Assembly (NCBI RefSeq): GCF_006334915.2
Contig: NZ_VDMA02000028.1
Coordinates: 1-64,000, forward strand
From: Microbispora catharanthi
GTDB lineage: Bacteria; Actinomycetota; Actinomycetes; Streptosporangiales; Streptosporangiaceae
Length of the DNA stretch: 64,000 bases
Direction of reading: 5' to 3'
Position numbers and translations under genes: made by a program. This document shows positions 1 to 8,972 of this stretch, in pieces. The notes beneath the pieces are model-generated. The model made no database searches. It was not told the DNA's origin and saw only the letters and a list, made by a program, of their open reading frames with translations. Numbering within the stretch: the first letter of the stretch is position 1; the number at the start of each line of letters is the position of its first letter.

Positions 1-84
1 CTCTGCCCACGACGGTGCCGCGGGGATGAGTGCGACCGCCGTCACGCAGGCGGCCACTGCCGATGTGCGAAATCTTCTCCGCAT
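1..84 (-). CDS. Secreted protein, N-terminal signal peptide only (runs off left edge)
   Basis: Only the first 28 codons are inside the window. They encode an Arg-rich n-region (MRRRFRTS), a hydrophobic core and an Ala-x-Ala-like end (PAAPSWAE), which is a classical signal peptide. A purine-rich AAGAGAAG lies about six bases before the ATG at position 84. The gene follows the large secreted dehydrogenase gene on the same strand, about 95 bp after its stop, so both may be co-expressed exported proteins. The mature domain lies outside the window and its function cannot be judged. Confidence 0.6.
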   Translation of the reverse strand, partial: MRRRFRTSAVAACVTAVALIPAAPSWAE

Positions 85-113
85 GAGTGTCTTCTCTTTC
101 TTGCCGCTATACG

Positions 114-211
114 GGCGGGTTCGCTAGGTGCCGATGCCCGTGCCGACAAACTCGGGTTCGTCGGCACGGGCGGGTTCGCTAGCTGCCGATGCCTGTGCCG
201 ACGAACTCGGC
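114..211. repeat. 54-bp tandem duplication over the 3' end of the secreted dehydrogenase gene
   Basis: Two copies of a 54-bp unit, about 114-167 and 168-221, differ at only a few bases. On the minus strand each copy encodes the C-terminal EFVGTGIG(S/T) followed by TAG. The first copy read by the ribosome ends the gene and the second is untranslated. This looks like a recent slippage or unequal exchange event at the gene end. Confidence 0.75.
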
Positions 212-3200
212 CCAGTTGAGGTTGAACAGGTTGCCGCCCGTGGCGCCACCCGTGACCGAGCGGAACACCAGGAACAGCTCATGCGTCCCGGACATCGAGA
301 CTGGGAACGTCTGGCTTGTCCAGGTTCCCGTCCCGCCGGTGGACACGAGGTTGGCCGTCGTCAGGATCGGCCCGGTGATCGAGTCCTGACGGACCTCGAT
401 TGCCGCCAGCGGCGACCCGGGCGTGCGGCCGGTCGCCGCGTCCGCCACGCGGAACGTGATCGAATCGATGTTGGTCAGGTTGAATGGGCCGTTGAGCTGG
501 AGCCAGTCGCCCGAGCCCAGGCTGCCGCGGTGCACGCCGGTGCCGCCGTCGGTGTTGGTCGCCGTGTTGGTGCCGGACTGGTTGACGACGAACTCCACCT
601 CCTGGTGCTTCTGGCGGATCTGGTGCTGGCCGGTCGTGGTCAGCGGTGGGACGCCGCCCGGACCGCCGTGGTCGGTGTAGCGCGCCTGGACCACGCCGGA
701 GACGGTGCCGCCGTGTGAGGCGTCGTCGGTCTCCGTGTGGAGCACGCCCGAGCAGCCGTTGACGGACTCCTCGGCGTGGCCGTGCGCGTCGTGGCCGAGC
801 ACGAACGTCACCTGCACCTCGGAGCAATTCACCGTCCCGTCCTCGGGGTCGGTGACCGTGACCGAGAACGGGATGGTGTCGCCGAACGCGAACGTCCCGC
901 CCTCCACCGGCGTATTGACGACCACCGTCGGGCTCGTGTTGCCCACGGTGATCAGGGTGCTGGTCGAGGTTTTCTTGCCGGACGAGTCGAGCACGGTCAG
1001 CACGGCCGTGTAGCGGCCGGACTGCGTGTAGGTGTGTGTCGGGTTCGGGTCGGTCTCGATCGCCGAGCCGTCGCCGAAGTTCCACTCGTAGCGGATCGAG
1101 TCGCCGGGATCCTCATCCAGCGAGCCAGCGCTGGAGAAGTTCACGGTCAGCGGCGTTGAGCCGTCGGTGCGGTCCGTGGTGAGCACGGCCTTCGGCGCGC
1201 GCTTGCCCTTGACGTACTCCCACTTGTACATGCCCGCGTCGGGGCTGATGACGTTGAACCCGTTGCCGTAGGTCAGCAGGTAGAACGCGCCGTCAGAACC
1301 GAACTGCAAGTCCATCGGGTTGTCGCACTCGAACCGGAACCTGCCTGCCCCGGCGTTCGCACGGCTGCCGCAATCCAGGAAGTTGTTGATCTTCTGGATG
1401 TGGTTGTTCTGCTTGTCGAGCTTGACCTCGCGCAGCGTGTCCTGCGTCCACTCGCTGATGATCACCGAGTCGTCGTAGTACGGCGGGAACTTGTTAGGGT
1501 TCGGGTTCTCCGGGTCGTAGTGGTACTTCGTGACCCCGTGCGGACCGACGCCGCCGGTGTAGAGCTCGGGGAACAGCCGCGGGCATTCGGTCGTCGAGCC
1601 GGGCGCGATCGGGCCCGGGGTCGGCGCGTAGTAGGCCTCGCACGGGGTGCCGAGCGGCGCGTTCGGGTTGTTGTCGCGGTAGGAGTACCAGATGTCCGGG
1701 TCGGTGACCGGCGGGACGTCCCTCAGGCCCGGCTCGACCGTCGGACCGCCCTCAATGTTCCACAGCGAGTCGTTGCGCTGCGTCGGCCCGTCGCAGTCGA
1801 ACTTCTGAGGCGGGTTGTTCAGCGGCGTGCCCGCGGTGGTGGTGCCGGGCGCGAACTCGTGGAAGTTCCACTGGTAGTGCGCGAGGTCGCGCTTGTAGCA
1901 CGTCGGCCAGCCGTAGTTGGACGGCTTGCGCACGATCTCGTAGCGGCCGGTGCCCGCCGGGCCGTGCGAGCGCTGCGGTGTCTGGGCGTCGGGCGAGTAG
2001 TCGCCGACGTAGGCCACGTCGTTCTCGTCGACCTGGATCCGGAACGGGTTGCGGAAACCCATCGCGTAGACCTCCGGCCGCGTCTTGTCCTGCGGCGCGC
2101 CCGCGACCAGCGGGAACAGGTTGCCCGACGGGATCGAGTAGGCGCCCGTGCCGGAGCCGAAGTCGGCCTTGTTGGCGTCGGCGGCGGAGATGTTGCCGTC
2201 CTTGACCTTGATCCGCAGGATCTTGCCGCGCAGGTCGTTGGTGTTCAGCGCGCTGCGGCGCGAGTCACCGGTGAGCCGCTGATACCAGCCGCCCTCCTGC
2301 GCCGTGTTGGTGGCGATCGCCGGCGTGGCGGTGCCGGTCAGGCCGGCGCCGTTGGCGGTGATCTGCGGCTGATCGGACTGCTGCTTGCCGCGGCGGAAGA
2401 ACACGTTGACGTTCGACGTGTTGACCGGGCCGCCGCTGGTCTGGATCTCATCCGCCTCGATGTTCGAGAGCGCCTCGAGCGCCGCGTCGATCGCATTGCG
2501 ATCCGCGTTCCACGCGATCGGCTCCGTCGTCTGGCCCTCGAAGGTCAGCGTGAACGTGCCGCCCGTCGCGTCGGTGACGCGCACGGTCTGCTGCTCGTCG
2601 GTCTTCTGCGAGTTGTACGGCCCGTAGCCGCCGCCGTTGATGCCGCCCGCGGGCGTGTCATCGCCGGTGACCATCCAGAGGTTGCCGTGCTTGTCGAAGT
2701 CGATGTCGCCCCCGACGTGGCAGCACTCCTGGCGGTTGACCGGCACGCGCATGATCTGCTGCTCGGAGCCCATGTCGAGGTGCGCCGGCGTGCCGTCGGT
2801 GGCGTCGACGAACTTGAAGCGGCTGAGCTGGAAATAGCCCACGTACGGATCCCACGCGGTCTTGGACGCCGCCACGTTCGGCGGGGTGGTGTTCGGCGTG
2901 ATCTGGGTGACGACCGATCCGTCGCTCAGCTTGACGTCGGTGACCTCCTTCGGCGAGTAGTAGAGGTAGACCCACTTGTTGGTCGCGAAGTTGGCGTCGA
3001 CCGCCGGGCCGTAGAGCCCGTCCTCGCCCGCGGAGTAGATCTGCTGCGTCATCGGCAGGCTCGGATCGGCGAAGTTGGCGACGACCGTGGTGACGCCCGT
3101 GGTCGAGTCGTGCATGCGCAGCGAGCCGAGGCGGTCCGTCTGCAGAACGCGGCCGTCCGGCAGCTGGTCGAAGCCGATCGGCTCCTGCAGGTTCGGCGGC

Positions 3201-4198
3201 GAGCCGATCTTCGTCTGCTGGTAGTTGGCCAGCACGGTCGCGCCGCAATCGCTGTAGACCGGGTCGGCCTGGCCCGCGGCCCAGCCGATCGCGCCCTTGA
3301 GGTGCTTGGTGAGGCCGGCGTCGAAGCTCGCGGCCGTGTTGCCCAGGCCGGTGTAGAACGAGCGGCCGCCCTGGAAGTCCTTACACCACGAGACCGGGTG
3401 ATCGGCGCCCATCGTGCCCCCGGCGATCCCGTCGAGGTTGTCGCCCTGCGGCTGCGGCCCGAACGGGTCCTCGACGACGGTGTCGAGGACGTGTGACACA
3501 CCGCGGACGTTCTTTGTGAAGTTGTACCAGTTGTCGGTCCGCGACCAGATCTGCGGCAGATCCTTGGTCGCGTCGTGGACGCGGTCGGCGACCTTCACGT
3601 CACCCGATTGCACGTCGGTCCTGCCGGACGCACGCGTCCCCAGGAGGTCAGTCAGGAACGACCAGGACTCGTCGGTCTCGACCGCCGAGCCGACGCCGAC
3701 GAAGCCGCCGCCGTCGCGGAAGTAGCTCTCGAAGTTCGCGCGTTGCGCGTCCGTGAGCGGGCTCGCCTGACCCGTGTCCAGGAACACGACCGCGCGGTAC
3801 TGCTCCAGCTTCTTCTTTGTGAACTGGTCGCCCACGTCAGCGGGCTCGGGCGCCACGACCGTGAAATCACCGGTTTTGGCCGCATCCCGGATCGCGGCCA
3901 GGCCGGCCGACGACACCGCGTCCTGGGTGCTGCGCACCACGAGTACCTTGAAGCCGGCGTCTGGTGGTGCGGCCTTGGCGGCAGGCGCGGACGGCTGCAG
4001 CAGCGCCGCTGCAGCGCTGAAAGCGGGTGCAGCCGCCGTGGGGGCCTCGGCGCTCACCGGCGTCGCGAGGAGCGTGATGAAAGGGGCGATGAGGACTGGA
4101 GCCATCATCGTGGTCGCGGTGCGACGTCTCGGGCGTCGTCCGTTTTCTGGCAGGGCTGCGTCGAGCAGCCTGGCCCACGTTCGATGACGTGGTGACAT
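179..4198 (-). CDS. Secreted ThuA / PQQ-type sugar dehydrogenase / PKD / CBM6-like multidomain protein
   Basis: A protein of 1,339 residues. It has a long twin-arginine-like export signal (RRPRRR before a hydrophobic stretch ending near residue 50), then a ThuA/GATase-like domain (about 75-290), a PQQ-dependent soluble glucose/sorbosone dehydrogenase beta-propeller (about 310-930), a PKD domain (about 1000-1085, with YEWNFGDGS) and a C-terminal CBM6-like beta-sandwich (about 1220-1339). Such proteins act outside the cell on sugars or polysaccharides. An extra module of about 105 residues (about 530-635, TGGTFTLTFEGQTT...) interrupts the propeller. I chose the ATG at 4198, preceded by AGGAAAGGG, over an upstream GTG-frame extension. 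It is monocistronic or followed by the partial secreted gene. Confidence 0.85.
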   Translation of the reverse strand: MSPRHRTWARLLDAALPENGRRPRRRTATTMMAPVLIAPFITLLATPVSAEAPTAAAPAFSAAAALLQPSAPAAKAAPPDAGFKVLVVRSTQDAVSSAGLAAIRDAAKTGDFTVVAPEPADVGDQFTKKKLEQYRAVVFLDTGQASPLTDAQRANFESYFRDGGGFVGVGSAVETDESWSFLTDLLGTRASGRTDVQSGDVKVADRVHDATKDLPQIWSRTDNWYNFTKNVRGVSHVLDTVVEDPFGPQPQGDNLDGIAGGTMGADHPVSWCKDFQGGRSFYTGLGNTAASFDAGLTKHLKGAIGWAAGQADPVYSDCGATVLANYQQTKIGSPPNLQEPIGFDQLPDGRVLQTDRLGSLRMHDSTTGVTTVVANFADPSLPMTQQIYSAGEDGLYGPAVDANFATNKWVYLYYSPKEVTDVKLSDGSVVTQITPNTTPPNVAASKTAWDPYVGYFQLSRFKFVDATDGTPAHLDMGSEQQIMRVPVNRQECCHVGGDIDFDKHGNLWMVTGDDTPAGGINGGGYGPYNSQKTDEQQTVRVTDATGGTFTLTFEGQTTEPIAWNADRNAIDAALEALSNIEADEIQTSGGPVNTSNVNVFFRRGKQQSDQPQITANGAGLTGTATPAIATNTAQEGGWYQRLTGDSRRSALNTNDLRGKILRIKVKDGNISAADANKADFGSGTGAYSIPSGNLFPLVAGAPQDKTRPEVYAMGFRNPFRIQVDENDVAYVGDYSPDAQTPQRSHGPAGTGRYEIVRKPSNYGWPTCYKRDLAHYQWNFHEFAPGTTTAGTPLNNPPQKFDCDGPTQRNDSLWNIEGGPTVEPGLRDVPPVTDPDIWYSYRDNNPNAPLGTPCEAYYAPTPGPIAPGSTTECPRLFPELYTGGVGPHGVTKYHYDPENPNPNKFPPYYDDSVIISEWTQDTLREVKLDKQNNHIQKINNFLDCGSRANAGAGRFRFECDNPMDLQFGSDGAFYLLTYGNGFNVISPDAGMYKWEYVKGKRAPKAVLTTDRTDGSTPLTVNFSSAGSLDEDPGDSIRYEWNFGDGSAIETDPNPTHTYTQSGRYTAVLTVLDSSGKKTSTSTLITVGNTSPTVVVNTPVEGGTFAFGDTIPFSVTVTDPEDGTVNCSEVQVTFVLGHDAHGHAEESVNGCSGVLHTETDDASHGGTVSGVVQARYTDHGGPGGVPPLTTTGQHQIRQKHQEVEFVVNQSGTNTATNTDGGTGVHRGSLGSGDWLQLNGPFNLTNIDSITFRVADAATGRTPGSPLAAIEVRQDSITGPILTTANLVSTGGTGTWTSQTFPVSMSGTHELFLVFRSVTGGATGGNLFNLNWAEFVGTGIGS

Positions 4199-4328
4199 GG
4201 GAAACCCTTTCCTGACCGGGGGGACGTCAGGCAAGGCGCGCGCCGCCGCGCTTGTTGCCGCTTGTTGGCGTTGGTTGCGGATACGGGGGGTTGCTGGAGA
4301 GGTGCCGCCTCCAGGTCTGTGGGGGCCG

Positions 4329-4690
4329 TCAGTAGGCTGTCGGCCGGGGTAGTGAATCCATGATCGTTCTCAGTTCGTCGATGATCCGGTTGACCACCAT
4401 GCTCGCGGCGCCGCGGGAAGCGGCGCCGAAGCCGAGCGTGGAGGCGACGAATCGGCACTGGGCGGCGGGGGCGGCCACCACGAGCCGCTGCAGCTGATCC
4501 TGCGCGTGGGGCAGCAGCCACTCGGCCAGTGAGGCGAAGTAGCCCCCGATGACGATCAGTCGCGGGTTGAACAGGTTGGCCACGATCGAGCCGCCGAGCC
4601 CGAGCCATTGGCCGACCTGCGCCACCGCCTGCATCATGCGCCGGTCGCCAGCGCCTGTGCGGTCGTCGCCCAGGCGCCGGATCCGGTCGT
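4329..4690 (-). pseudogene. ROK-family regulator/kinase, C-terminal fragment
   Basis: The frame ending at 4329 encodes the C-terminal third of a ROK (NagC/XylR) protein: GDRRMMQAVAQVGQWLGLGG, then NLFNPRLIVIGG, then a helical tail. Full ROK proteins need about 300-400 residues, and the N-terminal HTH and sugar-binding half are absent. The in-frame sequence stops resembling ROK upstream of about 4690. At that point another frame carries the start of an alpha/beta hydrolase, so two truncated genes meet here. Deletion between two formerly separate genes is the simplest explanation. It is probably not functional. Confidence 0.7.
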
Positions 4691-4792
4691 GCCGGGTCCG
4701 GAGCGGTGCAGCATCAGCACCGCGGGCCCGGTGCCGCTCTCCAGGACGTGGACGGGGGAGCCGTCGACGGTGACGGTGCGAAGTGTCGTCAC
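4634..4792 (-). pseudogene. Alpha/beta hydrolase N-terminal fragment (52 codons)
   Basis: A GTG start at 4792, just after the DJ-1-like gene, opens a frame that reads as the start of an alpha/beta hydrolase of the meta-cleavage-product type: VDGSPVHVLESGTGPAVLML, then HRSGPGTTGSGAW, matching the usual LLHGSGPG oxyanion loop. It runs into a stop after 52 residues where the ROK tail begins in another frame. The catalytic Ser, Asp and His regions are lost. The 20-bp spacing from the upstream stop suggests it was once the second gene of the DJ-1 operon. Confidence 0.6.
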
Positions 4793-4811
4793 CGGGACAG
4801 GCCAGGTGTGC

Positions 4812-5381
4812 TCATGCCGATGCGGAGTTGACGGACTTCGAGAAGACCTCCATCATCACCCGGCCGAACTGCGGCATGTCGGGCCAGCCGCGGCAGGAGA
4901 CGAGGTTTCCGTCCACGACGTCGGGAGCGTCGATGACCGTCGCGCCCGCGTTCTCCATGTCACCGGTGATGGGGGGGAAGCACGCCGTCTTCCGGCCCTT
5001 CAGCAGCCCGTACACCGCCGGCACCTGCGCGCCGTGGCACACCAGCGCGATCGGGAGGTTGCGCGCGAAGAAGTGCTCGGTGATGCGCCTGACGTCGCCG
5101 TCGACCCGGATCCACTCGGGGGCACGTCCCCCAGGGATGATGAGGGCGTCATAGCGCTCGACGTCGACCTCGGCCCAGGGCACGTCGACCGGCAGCTTTC
5201 GGCCGTTCTTCTCCACGTAGGCGTCGGAGTTGGGGTCGAATTCGTGGATGACCAGCTGAACGTCACGCATCGTCCGTGACGAGACGTCGACGTCCCAGCC
5301 GCCCTCCTGCACGCGATAGTAGGGATACATGGTGTCGAGCTCCTCGGCGGCATCGCCGGTAAGGAGCAGCGCTCTGGGCAC
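4812..5381 (-). CDS. DJ-1/PfpI family protein
   Basis: A protein of 189 residues, the usual length for a single-domain DJ-1/PfpI protein. The nucleophile elbow is at Cys115 in ALVCHGAQ, and an upstream Glu-type loop (IIPGGRAPEW) lies near 82-90. Members are glyoxalases, chaperone-like or amidotransferase-like enzymes in the cytoplasm, and the substrate cannot be inferred here. The GTG start at 5381 follows GAGGAG with six-base spacing. The stop TGA overlaps an ATG, and a truncated hydrolase frame follows immediately, so this gene is the surviving member of a broken operon. Confidence 0.8.
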   Translation of the reverse strand: MPRALLLTGDAAEELDTMYPYYRVQEGGWDVDVSSRTMRDVQLVIHEFDPNSDAYVEKNGRKLPVDVPWAEVDVERYDALIIPGGRAPEWIRVDGDVRRITEHFFARNLPIALVCHGAQVPAVYGLLKGRKTACFPPITGDMENAGATVIDAPDVVDGNLVSCRGWPDMPQFGRVMMEVFSKSVNSASA

Positions 5382-5830
5382 CTACTTCTCCTCGCATCTG
5401 GGGCGGGCGAGATGGATCCAATCCGATCCGATCCGATTGCGTCAGCATTCCTCGGCCCGGCCCGCCCGTCAAGCCTTTACGCCATTCCGTCCGCGCCCTT
5501 GACTTCGTCGAACAATCGCCGGAACCGCTCACCGGACAGCAGGATGTGCCGGCGCATGGCGTAAGCGGCGGCCGCGAGATCTTCCCGGCGGCGTTCCGCC
5601 CGTCATGGCCTCACGGCCCCGCGCGATCGTCGCTTCGTCGTCCATCGTGACGTGAGGTCCCTTCTAGCGTCTTCGCGAACCTGTTGACATCGGTCGCAAC
5701 GCTGCTGCATGCTGACGACGACTCGGATCGTATAGGAAAGGCGACGGATGCTAGCCATCCTGCACCATCGCGGAACCGCCGCCAGCGCCCTACTTCGACC
5801 ACCTAAAGCTGCCCTGAGCATGCTCGACGT
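5382..5830. other. Non-coding stretch upstream of the DJ-1 gene
   Basis: No frame in either strand has a convincing protein or start signal. It presumably holds the promoter of the DJ-1-like gene. Composition is slightly less GC-rich than its surroundings, in keeping with degraded sequence next to the transposase relic. Confidence 0.4.
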
Positions 5831-6310
5831 CCTGCTCGGTTCGCCACCGGGCCACACAAGGACCGAAGGACTTCTCGACTGACTGAAGACCCAGTACGTC
5901 GCGGCGTACTCGTGACGCCGGTCTGCGGGGCGGCGCCCGCGACAGCCTGGCAATTCGACCAAGGGTCACCGTCATCTTGAGCGGACCTTCGCCTTCGATG
6001 AGTTCGGCCCGCTGGGTATCCGCCCTGCCCACGGGTCCGGGTGGGCCAAGCAGGGCCGCCCCCGACCTACGCCTCCTGGGCCAATCCGATCGAGGCGCAC
6101 TTAGGACCGCTGCGGCAGTTCACCATCGCCAACTCCGACCATGCCAACCACACGGTCCAGACCCGGGCTTTGCACGCCTACCTGCGCTGGCGCAACGCCA
6201 ACGCCCGCCACCCCGACGTCCTTGCCGCCCAGCGCTGCGAACGCGCCCGAGTTCGCAGCGAGAAAGGAATCCGCTGGGGCGGGCGTCCTCTCCCAACCGC
6301 CGTGGCCTGA
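5830..6310 (+). mobile_element. IS630-family transposase relic (fragmented)
   Basis: Fragments in different frames match the second half of IS630-type transposases: a piece with LKTQYVAAY near 5885, then FDEFGPLGIRPAHGSGWA near 5990-6045, then a longer stretch at 6063-6310 reading YASWANPIEAHLGPLRQFTI and RALHAYLRWRNANARHPDV. Frameshifts, stops and an internal deletion separate the pieces, and the N-terminal HTH part is missing. The DEFG carries the first catalytic-core acid and the IEAHLGPLRQFT motif is typical of this family. Terminal inverted repeats were not found. The element is dead, but it marks past transposition beside the truncated ROK and hydrolase genes. Confidence 0.65.
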
Positions 6311-6358
6311 CGACCACCCAACCCGGTGATCGTTTCCGGTCACAGCAGTAGCCGTGCT

Positions 6359-7039
6359 CTAGCCGAGGAAGGCCGCGACCTCGCGGACGAAGGCGTCGGG
6401 GGCGTTCTCGTGCACCAGGTGCCCGGCCGGGATCGTGACGTGCGCGGCGCCGGGGATGCGGCGGGCCATCTCGGCGACCCGGTCCTGGGGGATGTGGCTG
6501 TCCGGCCCGCCGCCGATCACAAGCGTGCGCGCGGTGATCCGGCCCAGCCGCCCCAGCCAGGCCGGGTCGGGGTGGTCGATCTGCGGCCTGACCGCCTCCA
6601 CCATGGCCCAGTCGAACGACAGCGGTCCCTCCGGCCGTACGAGCGGGGGCGGGTCGCGCGGCACCGGGAGCGGCACGTCCTCCAGGACCAGCGTCCGCAC
6701 CCGGCCCGGCCGCTCGGCGGCGAGCAGGTAGGCCACGACGCCGCCCATCGAATGCCCGATCACGTCCACCGCGTCGAGCGACAGCGCGTCGAGGAAGGCG
6801 AGGACGTCGTCGCGCATGAGTTCCAGGCTGTAGTCCCCCGGCCGGTCGCTGGCACCGTGGCCGCGCAGGTCCAGGGCGTACGCGTGCCGGTCGGCGGCCA
6901 GCGCCTCCGCCACGCCGTCCCAGCCGGCCATGCCCTCGCCCAGGCCGTGCAGCAGGATCAGCGGCGCGGCGTCGTCCGGGCCGTACGTCCGGTACGCGAT
7001 CCCGACGCCGTTGGCCTGAACCACCACATGATCCGTCAC
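6359..7039 (-). CDS. Alpha/beta-fold hydrolase
   Basis: A protein of 226 residues with the standard alpha/beta hydrolase order: oxyanion loop LLHGLGEGMAGW, DLRGHGASDRP, nucleophile elbow VIGHSMGGVVA and a C-terminal HLVHENAP carrying the catalytic His. It probably cleaves an ester, lactone or epoxide in the cytoplasm; the family is too broad for a substrate. Length is slightly short because the cap region is compact. The GTG at 7039 sits at the start of conserved sequence. It is transcribed divergently from the MFS gene at 7189 with a 149-bp shared upstream region. Confidence 0.8.
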   Translation of the reverse strand: MTDHVVVQANGVGIAYRTYGPDDAAPLILLHGLGEGMAGWDGVAEALAADRHAYALDLRGHGASDRPGDYSLELMRDDVLAFLDALSLDAVDVIGHSMGGVVAYLLAAERPGRVRTLVLEDVPLPVPRDPPPLVRPEGPLSFDWAMVEAVRPQIDHPDPAWLGRLGRITARTLVIGGGPDSHIPQDRVAEMARRIPGAAHVTIPAGHLVHENAPDAFVREVAAFLG

Positions 7040-7188
7040 ATTGCGACGATATAACCCCGATAAACCTCTATGGGAGCAACAGGCACACCAAGTACCATGA
7101 CGCCGGAAAACGGGATCACCGTTGATCACGGATACGGCCGATCCCGCATGCCGGGTGGCCGGAGGCTGCTCGTACCGCGGGAGGTCAG

Positions 7189-8388
7189 GTGTCCGCACTG
7201 CGGCGTGGACTGTGGGCGCCGGTCGCCCTCTCCTACGTCACCTTCATCCTCGTCGGCCTGAGCGCCGGCGTGGGCGGGGTGCTGCTGCCCGCGCAGATCG
7301 ACGACTACGGCCTCGACAAGGCCACGATCGGCACGCAGTTCTTCACCTTCTCCGCCGGATTCATGCTGGCCGGATCGACCGCCGGCCTGCTGATCCACCG
7401 CTTCGGGATCCGGGCCTCGCTCATCGTCGGCGGCGGCACGTTCGTGCTGGCCGGCCTCTACTCGTCCATGCGCCCGCCGTTCCTGGCCTTCGTGGCGGTC
7501 CAGATCCTGGCCGGGTATGGCACGGGCATCCTCGAATCGGTGCTGAACGCCTACCTCACCGACCTGCCCGGGGCGACGACGCTGCTCAACCGCCTGCACG
7601 CGTTCTTCGGCGTCGGCGCACTGCTCGGGCCGCTGCTCGCCACCTGGATCCTGACCGCTCTGCCGTGGACGGCCGTGTGGCTGGTCCTGGCCCTGGTATG
7701 CCTGCCGCTGCTGGTCGGCTTCCACCTGACCCTGCCCGCCCGCGAGGCGCCGCCGCCCGCGTCGGCCGAGGAGCAGGCGGAGCGTCCGGGCCTGCTGGCC
7801 ACCGCGTCGCGGCAGCCCGCCGTCCTGCTGGGCGCGGTGTTCCTGGCCGTGTACGTCGGCCTGGAGATCAGCGTGGGCAACTGGGGGTTCACCTTCCTGG
7901 TGGACGAGCACGGGCAGGGGAGCCTGCTGGCCGGATACACCGTCTCCGGCTACTGGCTCGGGCTCGCCCTCGGGCGCTTCCTGATCAGCCCGGCGGCCAC
8001 CAGGCTCGGCATGACCGCGACCGGGATGACCTTCGTCTGCCTGGCCGGCATCACCGTCAGCTCGGTTCTGGCGTGGATCGCGCCCGGTGGCGTGGTGGCC
8101 AGCGTGAGCTTCGTGCTGCTCGGCTTCTGGCTTGGGCCGATCTTCCCCACGACGATGGCCGTCGCGCCGCGGCTCACCGTGACCCGGCTGGTGCCCACGG
8201 CGATCGGGCTGCTGAACGGGGTGTCGGTGGTCGGCGGGGCGGTGTTCCCATGGCTGGCCGGGGCGATCGCGCAGGGCGTCGGGGTCTGGACCCTGCCGCC
8301 CTTCGCCGTGGCGCTCGCCCTGCTGCAACTGCTCTTCTGGTGGCTCGTGGTGGGCCGCATGAACCCGGCCCCCCGCACCGCTTCCTAG
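7189..8388 (+). CDS. MFS transporter (about 12 TM)
   Basis: A protein of 399 residues made of regularly spaced hydrophobic helices, consistent with a 12-helix major facilitator. The N-terminal half has a Gly-rich helix pattern (GFMLAGSTAGLLIHRFGIR) typical of the loop 2-3 region, and the C-terminal half contains GFWLGPIFPTTMAVAPR. Similar proteins are annotated as sugar or drug permeases of the FucP/YbjJ type; the substrate is unknown. The GTG start follows GGGAGG. The stop overlaps by three bases the stop of the convergent membrane protein gene. Confidence 0.8.
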   Translation: MSALRRGLWAPVALSYVTFILVGLSAGVGGVLLPAQIDDYGLDKATIGTQFFTFSAGFMLAGSTAGLLIHRFGIRASLIVGGGTFVLAGLYSSMRPPFLAFVAVQILAGYGTGILESVLNAYLTDLPGATTLLNRLHAFFGVGALLGPLLATWILTALPWTAVWLVLALVCLPLLVGFHLTLPAREAPPPASAEEQAERPGLLATASRQPAVLLGAVFLAVYVGLEISVGNWGFTFLVDEHGQGSLLAGYTVSGYWLGLALGRFLISPAATRLGMTATGMTFVCLAGITVSSVLAWIAPGGVVASVSFVLLGFWLGPIFPTTMAVAPRLTVTRLVPTAIGLLNGVSVVGGAVFPWLAGAIAQGVGVWTLPPFAVALALLQLLFWWLVVGRMNPAPRTAS

Positions 8389-8861
8389 CGGCGGGACCTG
8401 ATCAGCTCGAACGCGGCGACCGTGGCGAGGCCATACCCGAGGTGAGGGACCAGGTCGGACATCCAGCCGCCGACGCCCCACTCACGCGGGTCGGTCAGCC
8501 CGAGCGCGGTCATCGGCGCGTTGCCCGCGACCGCCGCGGCCACGCCCACCCCGGTCGCCGCGGCCGGGAGGCTGACCCTCCGTCGTACGGCGTGGCGGAA
8601 CAGGCCGTAGGCCAGGCCCACACCGACGCCGGTGAGGATGCCGAGCATCGGCCCGAGCCCCTGCTCCCGGTTGCTGCGGGCGTCCTCCTCCTCCCCGAGA
8701 CCGATGTGGAGCCGCTCGCTGACCGCGCCGGCCGCCTGCTCCGGCAGCGAGCTCGCCGGCCGGCCGCGCACCGCCATGTCCAGATAGCCGATCGTGTTGA
8801 GCACGGTCGTCCCGGCCGCTCCCGCGACCGCCCCCGCCGCCATGTCGCGATAAATCCCCAT
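8385..8861 (-). CDS. Small integral membrane protein, unknown function
   Basis: A protein of 158 residues with Gly/Ala-rich hydrophobic segments near both ends and in the middle (GAVAGAAGTTVLNTIGYLDM; GILTGVGVGLAYGLF; a C-terminal AYGL-like helix). A charged loop of about 40 residues (SERLHIGLGEEEDARSN) separates the first two. It resembles actinobacterial hypothetical membrane proteins, and I recognise no catalytic motif. It is convergent with the MFS gene and divergent from the amidase gene at 8973. Confidence 0.65.
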   Translation of the reverse strand: MGIYRDMAAGAVAGAAGTTVLNTIGYLDMAVRGRPASSLPEQAAGAVSERLHIGLGEEEDARSNREQGLGPMLGILTGVGVGLAYGLFRHAVRRRVSLPAAATGVGVAAAVAGNAPMTALGLTDPREWGVGGWMSDLVPHLGYGLATVAAFELIRSRR

Positions 8862-8972
8862 AGCGGTCGCTTAACCGGGCGGGGCTCGGCTCAAACGACG
8901 GGCGCCCGCACGAGGATCAAGGGGAGATATAGGGTCGTCCAGGTGACGGTAAACGACACTCCGGGGGACGGA

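Noticed and set aside
1400-3496. 698-codon plus-strand open frame opposite the secreted dehydrogenase
   Set aside because: Arg/Val-rich low-complexity translation typical of antisense frames in GC-rich genes; the minus strand shows clear domains.
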